A stretch of DNA of 64,000 nt from Paenibacillus sp. PastM-3 (GCF_029893965.1 NZ_JARXXP010000001.1:744001-808000); one strand, 5' to 3'. Counted from the first letter of the stretch, positions 35,557 through 44,473 are shown. Numbers and translations: made by a program. The notes: generated by a model not told the origin, from the sequence alone.

Positions 35557-36354
35557 TCACCTCCCGGTCACCAGCAGTCCAGCCCGTTGAAGCACTGTAA
35601 GCAGACGGTAAAAGTCATAGCTTCCCCCCGTCGGCGTATCCAGCAGGCCTGCAGCCACAGCCGCATTGACCGCCGGCTCCGCCCAGGCAGGAACATTCAT
35701 AACCGCCCGGCCTTCAATGACGCCAAGCCGGTCTGTGACATTTTTGACCGTCTGGCCCTGCTCCTGCATCCCGGTTTTGAGAGTATCCCGGCTGGCCGTA
35801 AGTCCGGCCAGCAGTACACGCAGATCTTTAAGTTCCGCCTCCAGATTCGCGAGCTTCTGTCTATCCTCTGCCGACATCTCATCATCCTCCTTGATCTCGT
35901 CATATTGGTACAGATCGAAGGTATCCATAATCTGTATCAGCTTGGCTGTATAATTAGGGTCAGAGGCATATCCGGCAGCAGCAATTTCCCTGGCGGCGGT
36001 CTGTCCGTCCACACCGATAACCTTGCTGTACAGATTACGGTTCCATGAGACGCCCCCGACGATAAGCGCAGAATGGTCCGCTACGGATTCACCCCAGTCA
36101 ATATAAGCGCGAAAGGCTGCAGTTACCTGAACCGGATTGCCGTTTAAGTATTCCGTTGTCCGGGCAGCAATGCTTCCTGCCGGTCCGCTGCCTTTGATGC
36201 CGAACAGGTTATTGGCCTTTACCGTTAATCCGCTGTTCCCCCAGCCCGACTCCAACGCAGCCTGGGCTATGATAAGTGAAGCGGGAATGTGGCTGCGCTG
36301 CATATCCGCTATTGCAAAGGGCACAATCCGCGCGATAAACTCCGCATTGGTCAT
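35557..36354 (-). CDS. Glucosaminidase-domain endolysin (GH73)
   Basis: About 265 residues. A GH73 domain (about 1-155) has HIPASLIIAQAALESGWGNS with the catalytic Glu, NNLFGIKG, and AFRAYIDWGESVADHSALI. A coiled-coil segment follows (about 165-205; LANLEAELKDLRVLLAG), then a C-terminal helical region ending LLTVLQRAGLLVTGR, reminiscent of YvbJ/SLH-like cell-wall anchors. There is no signal peptide, so export through the adjoining holin is plausible. ATG at 36354 has AAAGGA upstream. Confidence 0.85.
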   Translation of the reverse strand: MTNAEFIARIVPFAIADMQRSHIPASLIIAQAALESGWGNSGLTVKANNLFGIKGSGPAGSIAARTTEYLNGNPVQVTAAFRAYIDWGESVADHSALIVGGVSWNRNLYSKVIGVDGQTAAREIAAAGYASDPNYTAKLIQIMDTFDLYQYDEIKEDDEMSAEDRQKLANLEAELKDLRVLLAGLTASRDTLKTGMQEQGQTVKNVTDRLGVIEGRAVMNVPAWAEPAVNAAVAAGLLDTPTGGSYDFYRLLTVLQRAGLLVTGR

Positions 36355-36540
36355 GCTCTCACATCCTTTCTCTATATTAAATGCACCTTCTGCTGAAAGG
36401 CTTGTGCTTATCCCTAAAGGCCCCGGCAGCATGCACTTTTTACTGCAGCGCAAACAAACGCCAGAGCGATGCTCCCGGCGTCCCCTATACAAAATCACTA
36501 CAATTTTAATATTATTTTTTAGGTTTTTTTTCGGCTTGTC

Positions 36541-36569
36541 TTGTTAAATCCAATATTTAGGCGTATTAT
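36541..36569 (+). promoter_or_regulatory. Promoter of the 41-residue gene
   Basis: TTGTTA (36541-36546), a 17-base spacer and TATTAT (36564-36569). Confidence 0.6.
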
Positions 36570-36606
36570 ATAGTAAAATATAACTAGAAGGAGGGTATAT
36601 TAGACT

Positions 36607-36732
36607 ATGCCTTCATATTATTTTAAAGAGGTGTGGACACCTCTGAAGTGGGTTGGAATCAAGTTCTTTCATGACGACGAAAACAATCTGTGGATCAAAT
36701 GGTGGTCTAACCCGCGTAAAAGGCTGCGTTAA
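36607..36732 (+). CDS. 41-residue small aromatic/basic protein
   Basis: Reads MPSYYFKEVWTPLKWVGIKF, then FHDDENNLWIKWWSNPRKRLR. It has six Trp/Tyr-rich positions and a basic C-terminus, suggesting an interfacial or membrane-associated peptide. A promoter (36541-36569), GAAGGAGGG 11 bases before the ATG and a terminator (36772-36823) frame it. The product is not recognised. It lies between the lysis pair and a diguanylate cyclase gene. Confidence 0.7.
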   Translation: MPSYYFKEVWTPLKWVGIKFFHDDENNLWIKWWSNPRKRLR

Positions 36733-36771
36733 TCGTTTCTAGCAGTTTACATATTACTCCATTTACATAAA

Positions 36772-36823
36772 AAAGCTCTTTTGAGCTGCAGGCGTTTATA
36801 ACGCTACAGGCCAAAAGAGCTTT
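36772..36823. terminator. Bidirectional terminator
   Basis: AAAGCTCTTTT (36772-36782) pairs with AAAAGAGCTTT (36813-36823), with an inner partial stem. It serves the small gene on the plus strand and the diguanylate cyclase on the minus strand (T6 run). Confidence 0.8.
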
Positions 36824-36853
36824 CTTATTTTCAGAACGGCAGGGCGAAGAGCA

Positions 36854-38485
36854 TCAGCTTGCAGCCTCAAAGGTTATCCGGTTTTTACCACTGCGCTTGG
36901 AAATATAGAGCGCCTCATCTGCCAGCCGCATCGCTTCGGCCGGCTCCCCCGCATCCGGATACCATACCGCTGCACCTACACTGCAGCCGACATGAAGACT
37001 CTCGCCTCCAATCAGGAACGGAAGATTAATTTTGCTGATGATACGCGTAGCCACAATTTCCGACTCCTGCATCGGCTTGCCGGCGGAGGTATGTAGAATG
37101 ACAACGAACTCATCCCCTCCCAGCCTGGCAACGATTTCGTGATCACGCGTGGAGTCCAGCAGTCTGCCCGCAACCTGCTGGAGCAGTACATCGCCTGTCG
37201 CATGGCCGTATGTATCGTTCACCCTTTTGAATCCGTCTAAATCCAGATACAGAATGCTGAGTGTAGTCTGATTCTGCTTGGCCTTACTAACCGCATGAGT
37301 CATAAATTCATCCAGTGCCGCACGGTTTGGCAGCCCGGTCAGTGAATCATGCATGGCCATATCAGACATATAGCTTAGCTCGCTCTCTGTCTTGGTCAGG
37401 TTATCCACTAAGTTCTGCAGAGAGGCGGAGAGAATCGTCACATCCGTGATTCTGGCCGAAGTCGGAATGTCCACACAGGCGCCGGAGCTGAGCAAATCCG
37501 CTGCCCTGGAAATGGCATTCAGCGGCCGGGAAATCCATCCCGCCAGGAACCAGCCGATCACACCGAACACAACAGCAGCAGCCAGGCCGCTCAGAATAAT
37601 GAACCGCTCCAACTGATGAACCGAAGCAAAGGCAATTTCCGCAGGTTGGCGGATAATGACAGACCAGCCAAGACCGGGATAATTCAGATAACCGTCACCA
37701 TAAGCATATCCTGTCAGGTATGTATTACTGCCGTCCGCACGCTCTACCATCCAGGAATTCTGCCCCGCCTTTACCTTCTCCAGCACTTGATCTGTAAACT
37801 TGGTTCCGGTAAGATTGTCAGGTCCAAGCAGTATAGTGTCATCTTTCCGGCTGACTACCAGCACCTCGATACCGCTCATCCGCTCTTTAAGGGGATCGAC
37901 AATGGATTTCTCCACCTCACGTGACCACTCCCAGCTGAGATGTGCTGCCAACACTCCTGTGGTCTTACCCTGTTTATTGTAAACAGGCAGGCTCACATCA
38001 ACAAACTGCAGCTCTTCTCCGCCGGGATTCGGCAGCAGCTTGGACAACAGTACGGCATCGTGGACATCCCCGATGAACAAGCCTTTTATTCCTTCCTGAA
38101 AAACAGGACGCTGGCTGATATTTTGGCCCGCCAGAATATTATCCGTGGACGACAGTACATTACCATGCGGATCCAGAAATCCCACCCAGGTGAACACAGG
38201 CAGGCTGCTCTTCAGCTCATTTAGCAGACCGCTGATTTCCGCCTTATCATAAGGCTCCTGAAAAGCGGCAAGTTTGCTGAGCACCTGAACTTCACCGGAG
38301 CGTGACCACATGAAATGATCGAGTTTCTCTGCCATCTGTTTCGCTTCCCCGGCAAGCGAGCCACCAATGCTCCGTTCCACTGATTTCGTTGATTCGCTGC
38401 CGATGATCCAGATCAGCAGGGCTGTAAGCAGAATAATAATGACAGCGAATGCGCCTGAAAAAAAGGTGCGCAGGTTAAATGACAT
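36854..38485 (-). CDS. Membrane diguanylate cyclase (Cache-HAMP-GGDEF)
   Basis: About 543 residues. The first membrane helix is at about 8-30, an extracellular double-Cache sensor at about 35-280, the second helix at about 290-312 and a HAMP-like linker at about 312-365. The GGDEF domain is at about 380-540, with HDSLTGLPNRAAL, DLDGFKRVNDTYGHATGD and the active site ARLGGDEFVV intact. It should make c-di-GMP in response to an external ligand. ATG at 38485 has AAGGGGA 9 bases upstream. A PilZ-domain gene lies 1.3 kb away and could be an effector. Confidence 0.92.
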   Translation of the reverse strand: MSFNLRTFFSGAFAVIIILLTALLIWIIGSESTKSVERSIGGSLAGEAKQMAEKLDHFMWSRSGEVQVLSKLAAFQEPYDKAEISGLLNELKSSLPVFTWVGFLDPHGNVLSSTDNILAGQNISQRPVFQEGIKGLFIGDVHDAVLLSKLLPNPGGEELQFVDVSLPVYNKQGKTTGVLAAHLSWEWSREVEKSIVDPLKERMSGIEVLVVSRKDDTILLGPDNLTGTKFTDQVLEKVKAGQNSWMVERADGSNTYLTGYAYGDGYLNYPGLGWSVIIRQPAEIAFASVHQLERFIILSGLAAAVVFGVIGWFLAGWISRPLNAISRAADLLSSGACVDIPTSARITDVTILSASLQNLVDNLTKTESELSYMSDMAMHDSLTGLPNRAALDEFMTHAVSKAKQNQTTLSILYLDLDGFKRVNDTYGHATGDVLLQQVAGRLLDSTRDHEIVARLGGDEFVVILHTSAGKPMQESEIVATRIISKINLPFLIGGESLHVGCSVGAAVWYPDAGEPAEAMRLADEALYISKRSGKNRITFEAAS

Positions 38486-38695
38486 ACACATGTCCCCTTG
38501 TCGAAGTAAGTCGATAATTATATATCGGACAGAACCGTAGTGATAATAAGCAAACCTGCGATTATGTAATTTCTTGATTAAGCTGATATGTTATATCAAA
38601 ATAATACTGAGTTCTTCCACGGCTAGTGATCCCGCAGGGATGCTGTAGTATACTCTGCTCAGCAGCACATGCCCAAACCAAGGAGTGGTAGTCCC

Positions 38696-38980
38696 GTGAG
38701 CGAACAATTCGAAATGTATGATGACCCTTTCAAAATGCTGATTCTTCTGGCAACACTGGTCTGCGAGAAACAGGGTACCGAGCTTAACTATGAGCAAGTC
38801 CCATCTTTCGAGAATGACACCTTTTCAATCCGGCATGAGAGATTTGTTTATAAAAAAGACGGCACTGAAATTACGTGGTTCGAGTTCCTTGGCCGCGATA
38901 TAGCCTCAACTCATGACCTTACCCGTTCGGGGTACAACAAAATGTTTGTTGACTGCATGGCTTCGCTCTACCAGCTCTGA
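38696..38980 (+). CDS. Hypothetical protein
   Basis: About 94 residues, not recognised. It is acidic and soluble (SEQFEMYDDPFKMLILLATLVCEKQGTELNYEQVPSFENDTF) with no membrane segment. GTG at 38696 has AAGGAG 10 bases upstream; the earlier in-frame codon (38669) has none. It is convergent with the pentapeptide gene. Confidence 0.65.
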   Translation: MSEQFEMYDDPFKMLILLATLVCEKQGTELNYEQVPSFENDTFSIRHERFVYKKDGTEITWFEFLGRDIASTHDLTRSGYNKMFVDCMASLYQL

Positions 38981-39016
38981 TCCGTTAACAGAAGATGACC
39001 GTCCGCACAAAAAAAA

Positions 39017-39048
39017 GCAGCTCCGCCTCTTCATAAGAGCGGGGCTGC
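39017..39048 (-). terminator. Terminator of the pentapeptide-repeat gene
   Basis: GCAGCTCCGCCTCTT/AAGAGCGGGGCTGC, followed on the minus strand by T8. It is 22 bases past the pentapeptide stop and may also stop the convergent gene. Confidence 0.8.
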
Positions 39049-39069
39049 AGCCCTGTTCCGGCCTATCCT

Positions 39070-39759
39070 TCAGCCTACTTTGGCCCCCAGTGAGCGGGCC
39101 AGCAGCACAGCCTGTTCCACGTCAATCCTTACGTTCTTCAGGTCAAGGCTCTTCAGATCAATCCCCTCCAGCTTTGCATCCCGCAGATCAGCTCCCTCAA
39201 GCTTGCACTGGCTTAGCCGCACACGGCTCAGATCCGCACCGCGCAGGTCACATTTCTGCAGATTGCAGCCCAGCATGTCCGCCTCTGTAAACCGGATGCC
39301 CCGCAAATCCTGGCGCGCCAGGTTAATATGCCGCAGATTTGTATATGACCAGTCCCCGCCGTCCAGTGTAATGCCGTCCATGGCAGCATTGGCAAAATCA
39401 GAACCTGTCATTTTACAGTCCTCAAATTTCGCAACAAACAGATTGGCTCCCGTAAATTTGCAGTTCGTAAAGGCTGCTCCCCGGTGCAGCGATGCATTCA
39501 GCTGTGCCCCTGAAAAATCGCAGTCGATGAATCTGCAGCAGCTGGAGTTCATCTCCTCCATCGACGCCCCCCTGAACGAGCAGCGTTCAAAGGTACAGCC
39601 GTTCAGCTCTCCGTCCTGCAGAGATGCGTAATCAAATTTCTGCTCCAGAAAGCTTTTATTATCATACTGATACAAGACCTGCACGCCCCTTTTATCCCCT
39701 GCTAAAATAAATAAATGATTATTTCTCTTAAAAATGGCACTATAGTAGATTGTTCTCAT
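39070..39759 (-). CDS. Pentapeptide-repeat protein
   Basis: 229 residues. After about 40 residues, two runs of A(D/N)LXX-type repeats form right-handed beta-helix blocks (about 50-120 and 145-205: FSGAQLNASLHRGAAFTNCK, CDLRGADLSRVRLSQCKLEG). Relatives include fluoroquinolone-resistance Qnr/MfpA and many of unknown function; no Qnr-specific features are evident. The ribosome site is weak. It is divergent from the PilZ gene. Confidence 0.85.
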   Translation of the reverse strand: MRTIYYSAIFKRNNHLFILAGDKRGVQVLYQYDNKSFLEQKFDYASLQDGELNGCTFERCSFRGASMEEMNSSCCRFIDCDFSGAQLNASLHRGAAFTNCKFTGANLFVAKFEDCKMTGSDFANAAMDGITLDGGDWSYTNLRHINLARQDLRGIRFTEADMLGCNLQKCDLRGADLSRVRLSQCKLEGADLRDAKLEGIDLKSLDLKNVRIDVEQAVLLARSLGAKVG

Positions 39760-39778
39760 CCTGTCATTCCGCTATAAT
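39750..39778 (+). promoter_or_regulatory. Promoter of the PilZ gene
   Basis: TTGTTC (39750-39755), 17 bases, perfect TATAAT (39773-39778). The -35 box overlaps the start of the divergent pentapeptide gene. Confidence 0.7.
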
Positions 39779-39804
39779 AGCAAAAAAACAGGCGGAGGTA
39801 AATG

Positions 39805-40179
39805 ATGGACGACTCCAGCAGAAAAGAACCATTCCGATATGTAATGAACCAGCCGATCGAATGCTGGCTTGAAGTTCCTGCAGGCAATACCGGTCCTGGC
39901 GCCGGTAAATTAACCGAGGGTGTGCTGCTTGATCTCAGCCGCTCGGGCTGTAAGGTGCGCACTTCGCTGAACCTCCGCTTTACCTCAGGTGATACCAAGC
40001 TGATCATCCATTTCCGGCTGGCCGAACAGAATCTGCAGTTTGAGGGCAGCGTGCGCTGGGGCTGGATGTTTGGTATAGGACAATTCCAATATGGAATCAG
40101 GCTTGAGCTGAACGAACAGGAAGATGAGCAGCTGGTACGCGAACTGGAATTGTGGACAAATACGCGCACGGCGCTGTAA
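39805..40179 (+). CDS. PilZ-domain protein
   Basis: About 124 residues and a single PilZ domain. The c-di-GMP motifs are RKEPFRYVM at the N-terminus and DLSRSGCKV (D/NxSxxG) at about 47. The rest is a beta-barrel (LIIHFRLAEQNLQFEGSVRWGW). GGAGGTAA lies before two adjacent ATG codons. It is probably a c-di-GMP effector; the diguanylate cyclase upstream could supply its ligand. Confidence 0.8.
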   Translation: MDDSSRKEPFRYVMNQPIECWLEVPAGNTGPGAGKLTEGVLLDLSRSGCKVRTSLNLRFTSGDTKLIIHFRLAEQNLQFEGSVRWGWMFGIGQFQYGIRLELNEQEDEQLVRELELWTNTRTAL

Positions 40180-40215
40180 TGTCACCAGGTATAATATTAT
40201 ACCCCATGAAGACAA

Positions 40216-40246
40216 AGAAGCAGAGCTGCCGGACAGCTCTGCTTTT
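40216..40246. terminator. Bidirectional terminator
   Basis: AAGCAGAGCTG/CAGCTCTGCTT with flanking A and T runs, between the convergent PilZ gene and the ABC operon. Confidence 0.8.
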
Positions 40247-40263
40247 GTGACCGTTTTATGTGT

Positions 40264-40998
40264 TTAAATTTCCGTTCTTGTCCTGATCAGCAAGGTCATC
40301 GCATAGACCAGCAGTACAGCAACCCCGGCTTCAAAAACCAGCACCCCGATCAAATCCGAGCCGGTATAGACAAGCTCTAGCCCGCTGGAGAGATCTGAGG
40401 CTTTTGTAATTTCGAACCGGAACGCATTGTCAAGCCCGATAAAATAGTTGTTAAACAGCAGCTTCTCGAGGTAAGCCACCCCATTTTCTATAGCGAAGAG
40501 AACAGCAAGTGTAATCCAAACCTTCCCTTTTAACGGAATACTGCGTGCCACCGTGCAAGCGAACATTACCATCAGCAGGATTAATCCTGCAGACCAAGTG
40601 CACTGTAATGTGCTGCGTATCACAACGGGCCAAAAGTTCGCGGGTAGGAAATCAGCTGAGTAGACCAGGACATACAATCCCAGATGAATCAGTCCGATCA
40701 GCAGCAGAGACAGCAGAAGCAGCCAGTACAGCAGGAGCGGCGATAGTACGGTATATATTGCATTTACAGGAATCAGCCTGCGCGGATAGGATTTCAGGTT
40801 ACGGTTGTAGCTGAAGGCGGCAAAGAACAGGAAGATGGTTCCTACCACAAAATAGACGATTAAATGTATAGAGACTGTCTCTTCAATCGTTGTACCGGAA
40901 GATAACCAGACCCCGATTTGAAACAGGATCATAATTACCAGTACCGCAAGTATGCGGTCACGGCTGCGCCGGAAATCGTAAGAAATCAGCTTCAGCAT
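40264..40998 (-). CDS. ABC transporter permease (second)
   Basis: A 244-residue, six-helix ABC-2-type membrane subunit, from MLKLISYDFRRSRDRILAVLVIMILF onward. It is the last gene of the five-gene operon and overlaps its ATPase gene by 7 bases. The transported substrate is unknown; GntR-linked pairs of this type often respond to cell-wall-active compounds. Confidence 0.8.
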   Translation of the reverse strand: MLKLISYDFRRSRDRILAVLVIMILFQIGVWLSSGTTIEETVSIHLIVYFVVGTIFLFFAAFSYNRNLKSYPRRLIPVNAIYTVLSPLLLYWLLLLSLLLIGLIHLGLYVLVYSADFLPANFWPVVIRSTLQCTWSAGLILLMVMFACTVARSIPLKGKVWITLAVLFAIENGVAYLEKLLFNNYFIGLDNAFRFEITKASDLSSGLELVYTGSDLIGVLVFEAGVAVLLVYAMTLLIRTRTEI

Positions 40999-41693
40999 TC
41001 CGCATACACCTCTCTGAACAGCTCATCAATGCTCTTACCGCGCTGCAGCCGCAATTCCTCAACATCACTATGCAAGAATATTTCCCCTTCTTTAATAAAG
41101 ATCACCTCATCAAAAATCCGTTCAATATCCGATACCAGATGGGTAGAGATCAGAATCGTACTGTCCTCCTCATAAAACTCCATCAGGGCATTGAGGATTT
41201 TGGTCCGGGCCACCGGATCAACGCCGCCAATCGGCTCATCCAGCATATACAGCCTGGCCCTGCGGGACAGGGCAAGCGTAAGCTGCAGGCGCTCGTTCAT
41301 CCCTTTGGACAGCGAGGATACTTTACTTTTTTCACTGAGCTTCATGAAGTCCAGCATGCGGCGGGCTTTTTCCGGGTCAAAATCAGGGTAGAAGTCACGC
41401 ATAAATTTCAGTGCATCGCCAACCTTCATCCATTTTTCTGTTAGCGGACGGTCCGGCATGAAGGATACAAGTAGCTTGCTTTCTTCCCCTACGGGTGTGT
41501 TCAGCACGGAAATGCTGCCGGCGGACGGCTGGGCAAGCCCTGATATCAGCTTCATCAGCGTGGTTTTTCCGCTTCCGTTGCTGCCGAGCAGCCCGGCGAT
41601 TTTACCGGCGCCCAGTTCAAAAGAAACATTGTGCAGCACCTGCCTGGAGCCGTATGCTTTGGATACCTGCTGAACCTTAAGTATGCTGTCCAC
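40992..41693 (-). CDS. ABC transporter ATP-binding protein (second)
   Basis: A 233-residue ATPase: Walker A GLLGSNGSGKTTLMKL (about 35-50), signature SLSKGMNERLQLTLAL (LSKGM in place of LSGGQ), Walker B YMLDEPIGGVDP. It starts 2 bases after the GntR stop and is paired with the permease at 40264-40998. Confidence 0.9.
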   Translation of the reverse strand: MDSILKVQQVSKAYGSRQVLHNVSFELGAGKIAGLLGSNGSGKTTLMKLISGLAQPSAGSISVLNTPVGEESKLLVSFMPDRPLTEKWMKVGDALKFMRDFYPDFDPEKARRMLDFMKLSEKSKVSSLSKGMNERLQLTLALSRRARLYMLDEPIGGVDPVARTKILNALMEFYEEDSTILISTHLVSDIERIFDEVIFIKEGEIFLHSDVEELRLQRGKSIDELFREVYAEC

Positions 41694-41695
41694 CC

Positions 41696-42079
41696 TTACA
41701 TCCCCCTGCTTTCTTTTGCCGCAATATTGTCAGCCACAGCCTTTACAATCTCTTCACTCTGGAAACCAAGCTCCTGCATGCCGCGGACGAACCGCTCAAG
41801 AATGTCCTGGGCCATTTCCCGTTTGATCTTCATAATGGTCTCTTCCCTCCCTGTTACGTATCTCCCCATGCCGCGCCGCGTCTCCACGATCTCTTCACGC
41901 TCCAGTTCCTGAAAGGTTCTTTGCACTGTATTCGGATTAATCTGCAGTTCCGCAGCAAGCTCGCGTACAGAGGGGATTTTGTCACCGGGCTTCAGCTTGC
42001 CTGTGATGATCTCGCCTTTGAGATAGTTCATTATCTGTAAATAAATCGGCTGGTTGTTGTCAAATTCAATCGTCATCAA
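41696..42079 (-). CDS. YtrA-type GntR regulator
   Basis: A 127-residue short GntR protein: an N-terminal winged helix (FDNNQPIYLQIMNYLKGEIITGKLKPGDKIPSVRELAAELQINPNTVQRTFQELE) and a small helical tail. This size fits the YtrA subfamily, which controls ABC operons. It lies in the middle of the operon and overlaps the preceding permease by 4 bases, so it most likely represses its own unit. Confidence 0.88.
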   Translation of the reverse strand: MMTIEFDNNQPIYLQIMNYLKGEIITGKLKPGDKIPSVRELAAELQINPNTVQRTFQELEREEIVETRRGMGRYVTGREETIMKIKREMAQDILERFVRGMQELGFQSEEIVKAVADNIAAKESRGM

Positions 42080-42825
42080 GCAACGTCCCTTCGTCTGAAC
42101 ACCAGAAAGCCCGCCAGCAGAAATACGGTCATATAAACAGCCAGAACTACAATCGAAAAGCCGACCGTCATGCCTGGCAGCGGAGCCTGCTGACCGCTTC
42201 CGTACACGGACAAATCAAGGTTGGGGAACAGGAAATACTTATAGAAGCTGCGCGAAATCACCATTTTATCCATTGTTAACAGGAACATTGAAAGACCGAT
42301 AGCAACACCTGTCGAATGGGTCAGCACACCCAGCATAAACGCAAGAGTCACATATACAAAAGAATATATGCATCCGTACAACAGCGATAGCAGTATATCT
42401 GCTATTCCCGTGTCTCCGCCTCCTGTCTGAAACCATATCATGCCGCTAAGGAAAATACCTGCCGCCGCAACGGCAGTCAGACTCAGAACATAGAGCAGAA
42501 CGGTCACATATTTGGATGCCAGAATGGCTGTACGGCTGCGGGCGCGGATCAGCAGGAACTTGATGGTCCCGCGGCTATGCTCCTTGGCGACAATCCCCGC
42601 GGTACCGATGATCGACAGAATTGTCATCACCTGGCCCATTCCGGTCGGCAGCAGCATTTCCCTCGTAAAACCCGCTGCTGAAGCAAAGGAGCCGGGCGAC
42701 ACAGAATGGAAAATATATCCCAAAAGCTGCGGGAACAGCATAAGAATCAGATAAGGTACAACAAAGGAGCGTATCTTGGCCATCTTCACCCATTCATTGA
42801 CTACCAGCAAATTAAATTTACGCAA
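42076..42825 (-). CDS. ABC transporter permease (first)
   Basis: A 249-residue ABC-2 permease with six helices. It overlaps the upstream ATPase by 8 bases and the GntR gene by 4. Confidence 0.82.
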   Translation of the reverse strand: MRKFNLLVVNEWVKMAKIRSFVVPYLILMLFPQLLGYIFHSVSPGSFASAAGFTREMLLPTGMGQVMTILSIIGTAGIVAKEHSRGTIKFLLIRARSRTAILASKYVTVLLYVLSLTAVAAAGIFLSGMIWFQTGGGDTGIADILLSLLYGCIYSFVYVTLAFMLGVLTHSTGVAIGLSMFLLTMDKMVISRSFYKYFLFPNLDLSVYGSGQQAPLPGMTVGFSIVVLAVYMTVFLLAGFLVFRRRDVA

Positions 42826-43789
42826 TCCGGTTCCCTCCAGTCCATTTCAGGAAATCATCTTCGAGGCTCTGTTTATGCTCAGTAATCCGGTAGATACCGA
42901 CTTTGGCCGCACTGAACGAGGCAACCAGCTCAGGCACTTTACGGTCGTGCAGGCTGATAATCAGCTCGGAATGTTGTTCATCTGTGGCAGTCAACCGTAC
43001 TCCCTCTTCCGCCTGAATCACAGCTGCCGCCGCTGTAAGATTATCAACCCTGATGCTCAGGGATACTTCATTCTCTGTGCTGTCTTGTGCTCCAAGCCGG
43101 GTAACTTTGACTAACGTGCCGTTCTGGATGACGACCGCCTGGTGGCAGATCTGCTCGATTTCGCCCAGCATATGGCTGGAGATCAGGATGGAGATCCCTT
43201 CCACCTCGGCGATTTTTCGCATATACCCCCGCATCTCACGGATACCCGCCGGATCAAGTCCATTGGTCGGCTCATCCAGAATCAGCAGCTTCGGCGAGTG
43301 TAGCAGGGCCTGGGCAATACCAAGCCGCTGGCGCATGCCCAGTGAGTAGGCTTTAACCTTTTTATCCAGCGCATTCTGCAGTCCTACCAGTTCTACTACC
43401 TCAGCTATCCGCGATTCAGCAATCCCGTCGCTCATCCGCACATATTGCTTCAGATTATCAAGTCCGCTCATATGGGAATAAAACTCAGGGTTCTCGATAA
43501 TGGCCCCGATATGGGCGATAGCCTGCTGAAAATCATGGCGGATACTGTGGCCGTGAATCAGGACATCACCCTCTGTCATTCTGATCAGTCCGGTCATCAG
43601 GCGGATCGCCGTCGTCTTGCCCGCACCATTTGGCCCAAGCAGCCCTACAACCTCCCCTTTACGGATTTCAAAAGACAGCTGGTTGACGATCGCCTTCCCT
43701 TTAATCATCTTTGTAACATTTTTCATTTGCAGAACCGGCAGATCGCCTGCGGCCGCTGACTGTGGCCGGTTAACTGAAGTCCGCTCCAT
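42818..43789 (-). CDS. ABC transporter ATP-binding protein (first, BcrA-like)
   Basis: 323 residues. Walker A GLLGPNGAGKTTAIRLM (about 53), signature YSLGMRQRLGIAQALLHSP, Walker B LLILDEPTNGLDPAG. A C-terminal regulatory-type domain (about 235-320) is as in BcrA/drug-export ATPases. It is the first gene of the operon. GTGT and ACAC half-sites flank the -10 region upstream (about 43815-43835), a loose candidate for the GntR operator. Confidence 0.9.
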   Translation of the reverse strand: MERTSVNRPQSAAAGDLPVLQMKNVTKMIKGKAIVNQLSFEIRKGEVVGLLGPNGAGKTTAIRLMTGLIRMTEGDVLIHGHSIRHDFQQAIAHIGAIIENPEFYSHMSGLDNLKQYVRMSDGIAESRIAEVVELVGLQNALDKKVKAYSLGMRQRLGIAQALLHSPKLLILDEPTNGLDPAGIREMRGYMRKIAEVEGISILISSHMLGEIEQICHQAVVIQNGTLVKVTRLGAQDSTENEVSLSIRVDNLTAAAAVIQAEEGVRLTATDEQHSELIISLHDRKVPELVASFSAAKVGIYRITEHKQSLEDDFLKWTGGNRIA

Positions 43790-44001
43790 TTCCGTTGTAC
43801 CCCCTGTACTGGTGTGTTAGTTACATAGTACACTAGGATAATGGTAAAGTAAAGCCTGAACTTCCGGATTATTTTGACTCCGGTTCGTGTTCCCTGTTGG
43901 GGTGCCCTATTAACGGACTGCTAGTTTATCAACCACACCAAAATATGGACAGTACATAAAATAGAATTGCATCAGAGTTGACAACCTTAGGAGGAATGAT
44001 G

Positions 44002-44373
44002 ATGAAGCCAGACGTTCATGTATCCCAGACTTACCCCCGCCTGAGAGTCTATGAGGAAGAAAATTACCTGGGCCGCAGAAGAACCTATACCGGTAACCTG
44101 GGCATCCGCAATACCGATAATATCCTTGATGGTATTGAGAGCCTGCGTTTCTTCTCTACCAGCAGCAATGCAACCCTGGTTCTGTTCAGCAGAACCCGGT
44201 TTAGAGGCAGCTTCCGCGTGCTCCGCGGAAATCATAACATCCGTGATCTGGATGACTTTATCCGCGGCAATGATGTAGAATCCATTATATCAACCAATCA
44301 GCGCCTTACCCTCGCGCAAATCCGGGAAATCCGCAGAACCGGCGACCTGCCTTCTGGGTACAGGCTAATCTAG
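44002..44373 (+). CDS. Beta/gamma-crystallin-like protein
   Basis: About 123 residues. Two Greek-key-like repeats are suggested by LRVYEEENYLGRRRTYTGNL and LVLFSRTRFRGSFRVLRGN, each with the aromatic/Gly pattern of beta/gamma-crystallins. IRDLDDFIRGNDVESIISTNQRL ends the second. There is no signal peptide. Calcium binding is possible but unproven, since the classic (N/D)(N/D)XX(S/T)S motif is not clear. ATG 44002 is best spaced from GGAGGA; two ATGs lie just upstream. Confidence 0.6.
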   Translation: MKPDVHVSQTYPRLRVYEEENYLGRRRTYTGNLGIRNTDNILDGIESLRFFSTSSNATLVLFSRTRFRGSFRVLRGNHNIRDLDDFIRGNDVESIISTNQRLTLAQIREIRRTGDLPSGYRLI

Positions 44374-44473
44374 CTGTACGGATAATAATCATTTATTCGC
44401 TGCCATAGTTCATTGCCCGGTTCACAGTTTAATAATGAGTAAACCTTTTTGTCTGTGAAAGGAAGCTGCCCAT

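Noticed and set aside
43810-43840. Possible YtrA-type operator (GTGT...ACAC)
   Set aside because: Only the outer four bases are symmetric; too weak to list as a site.
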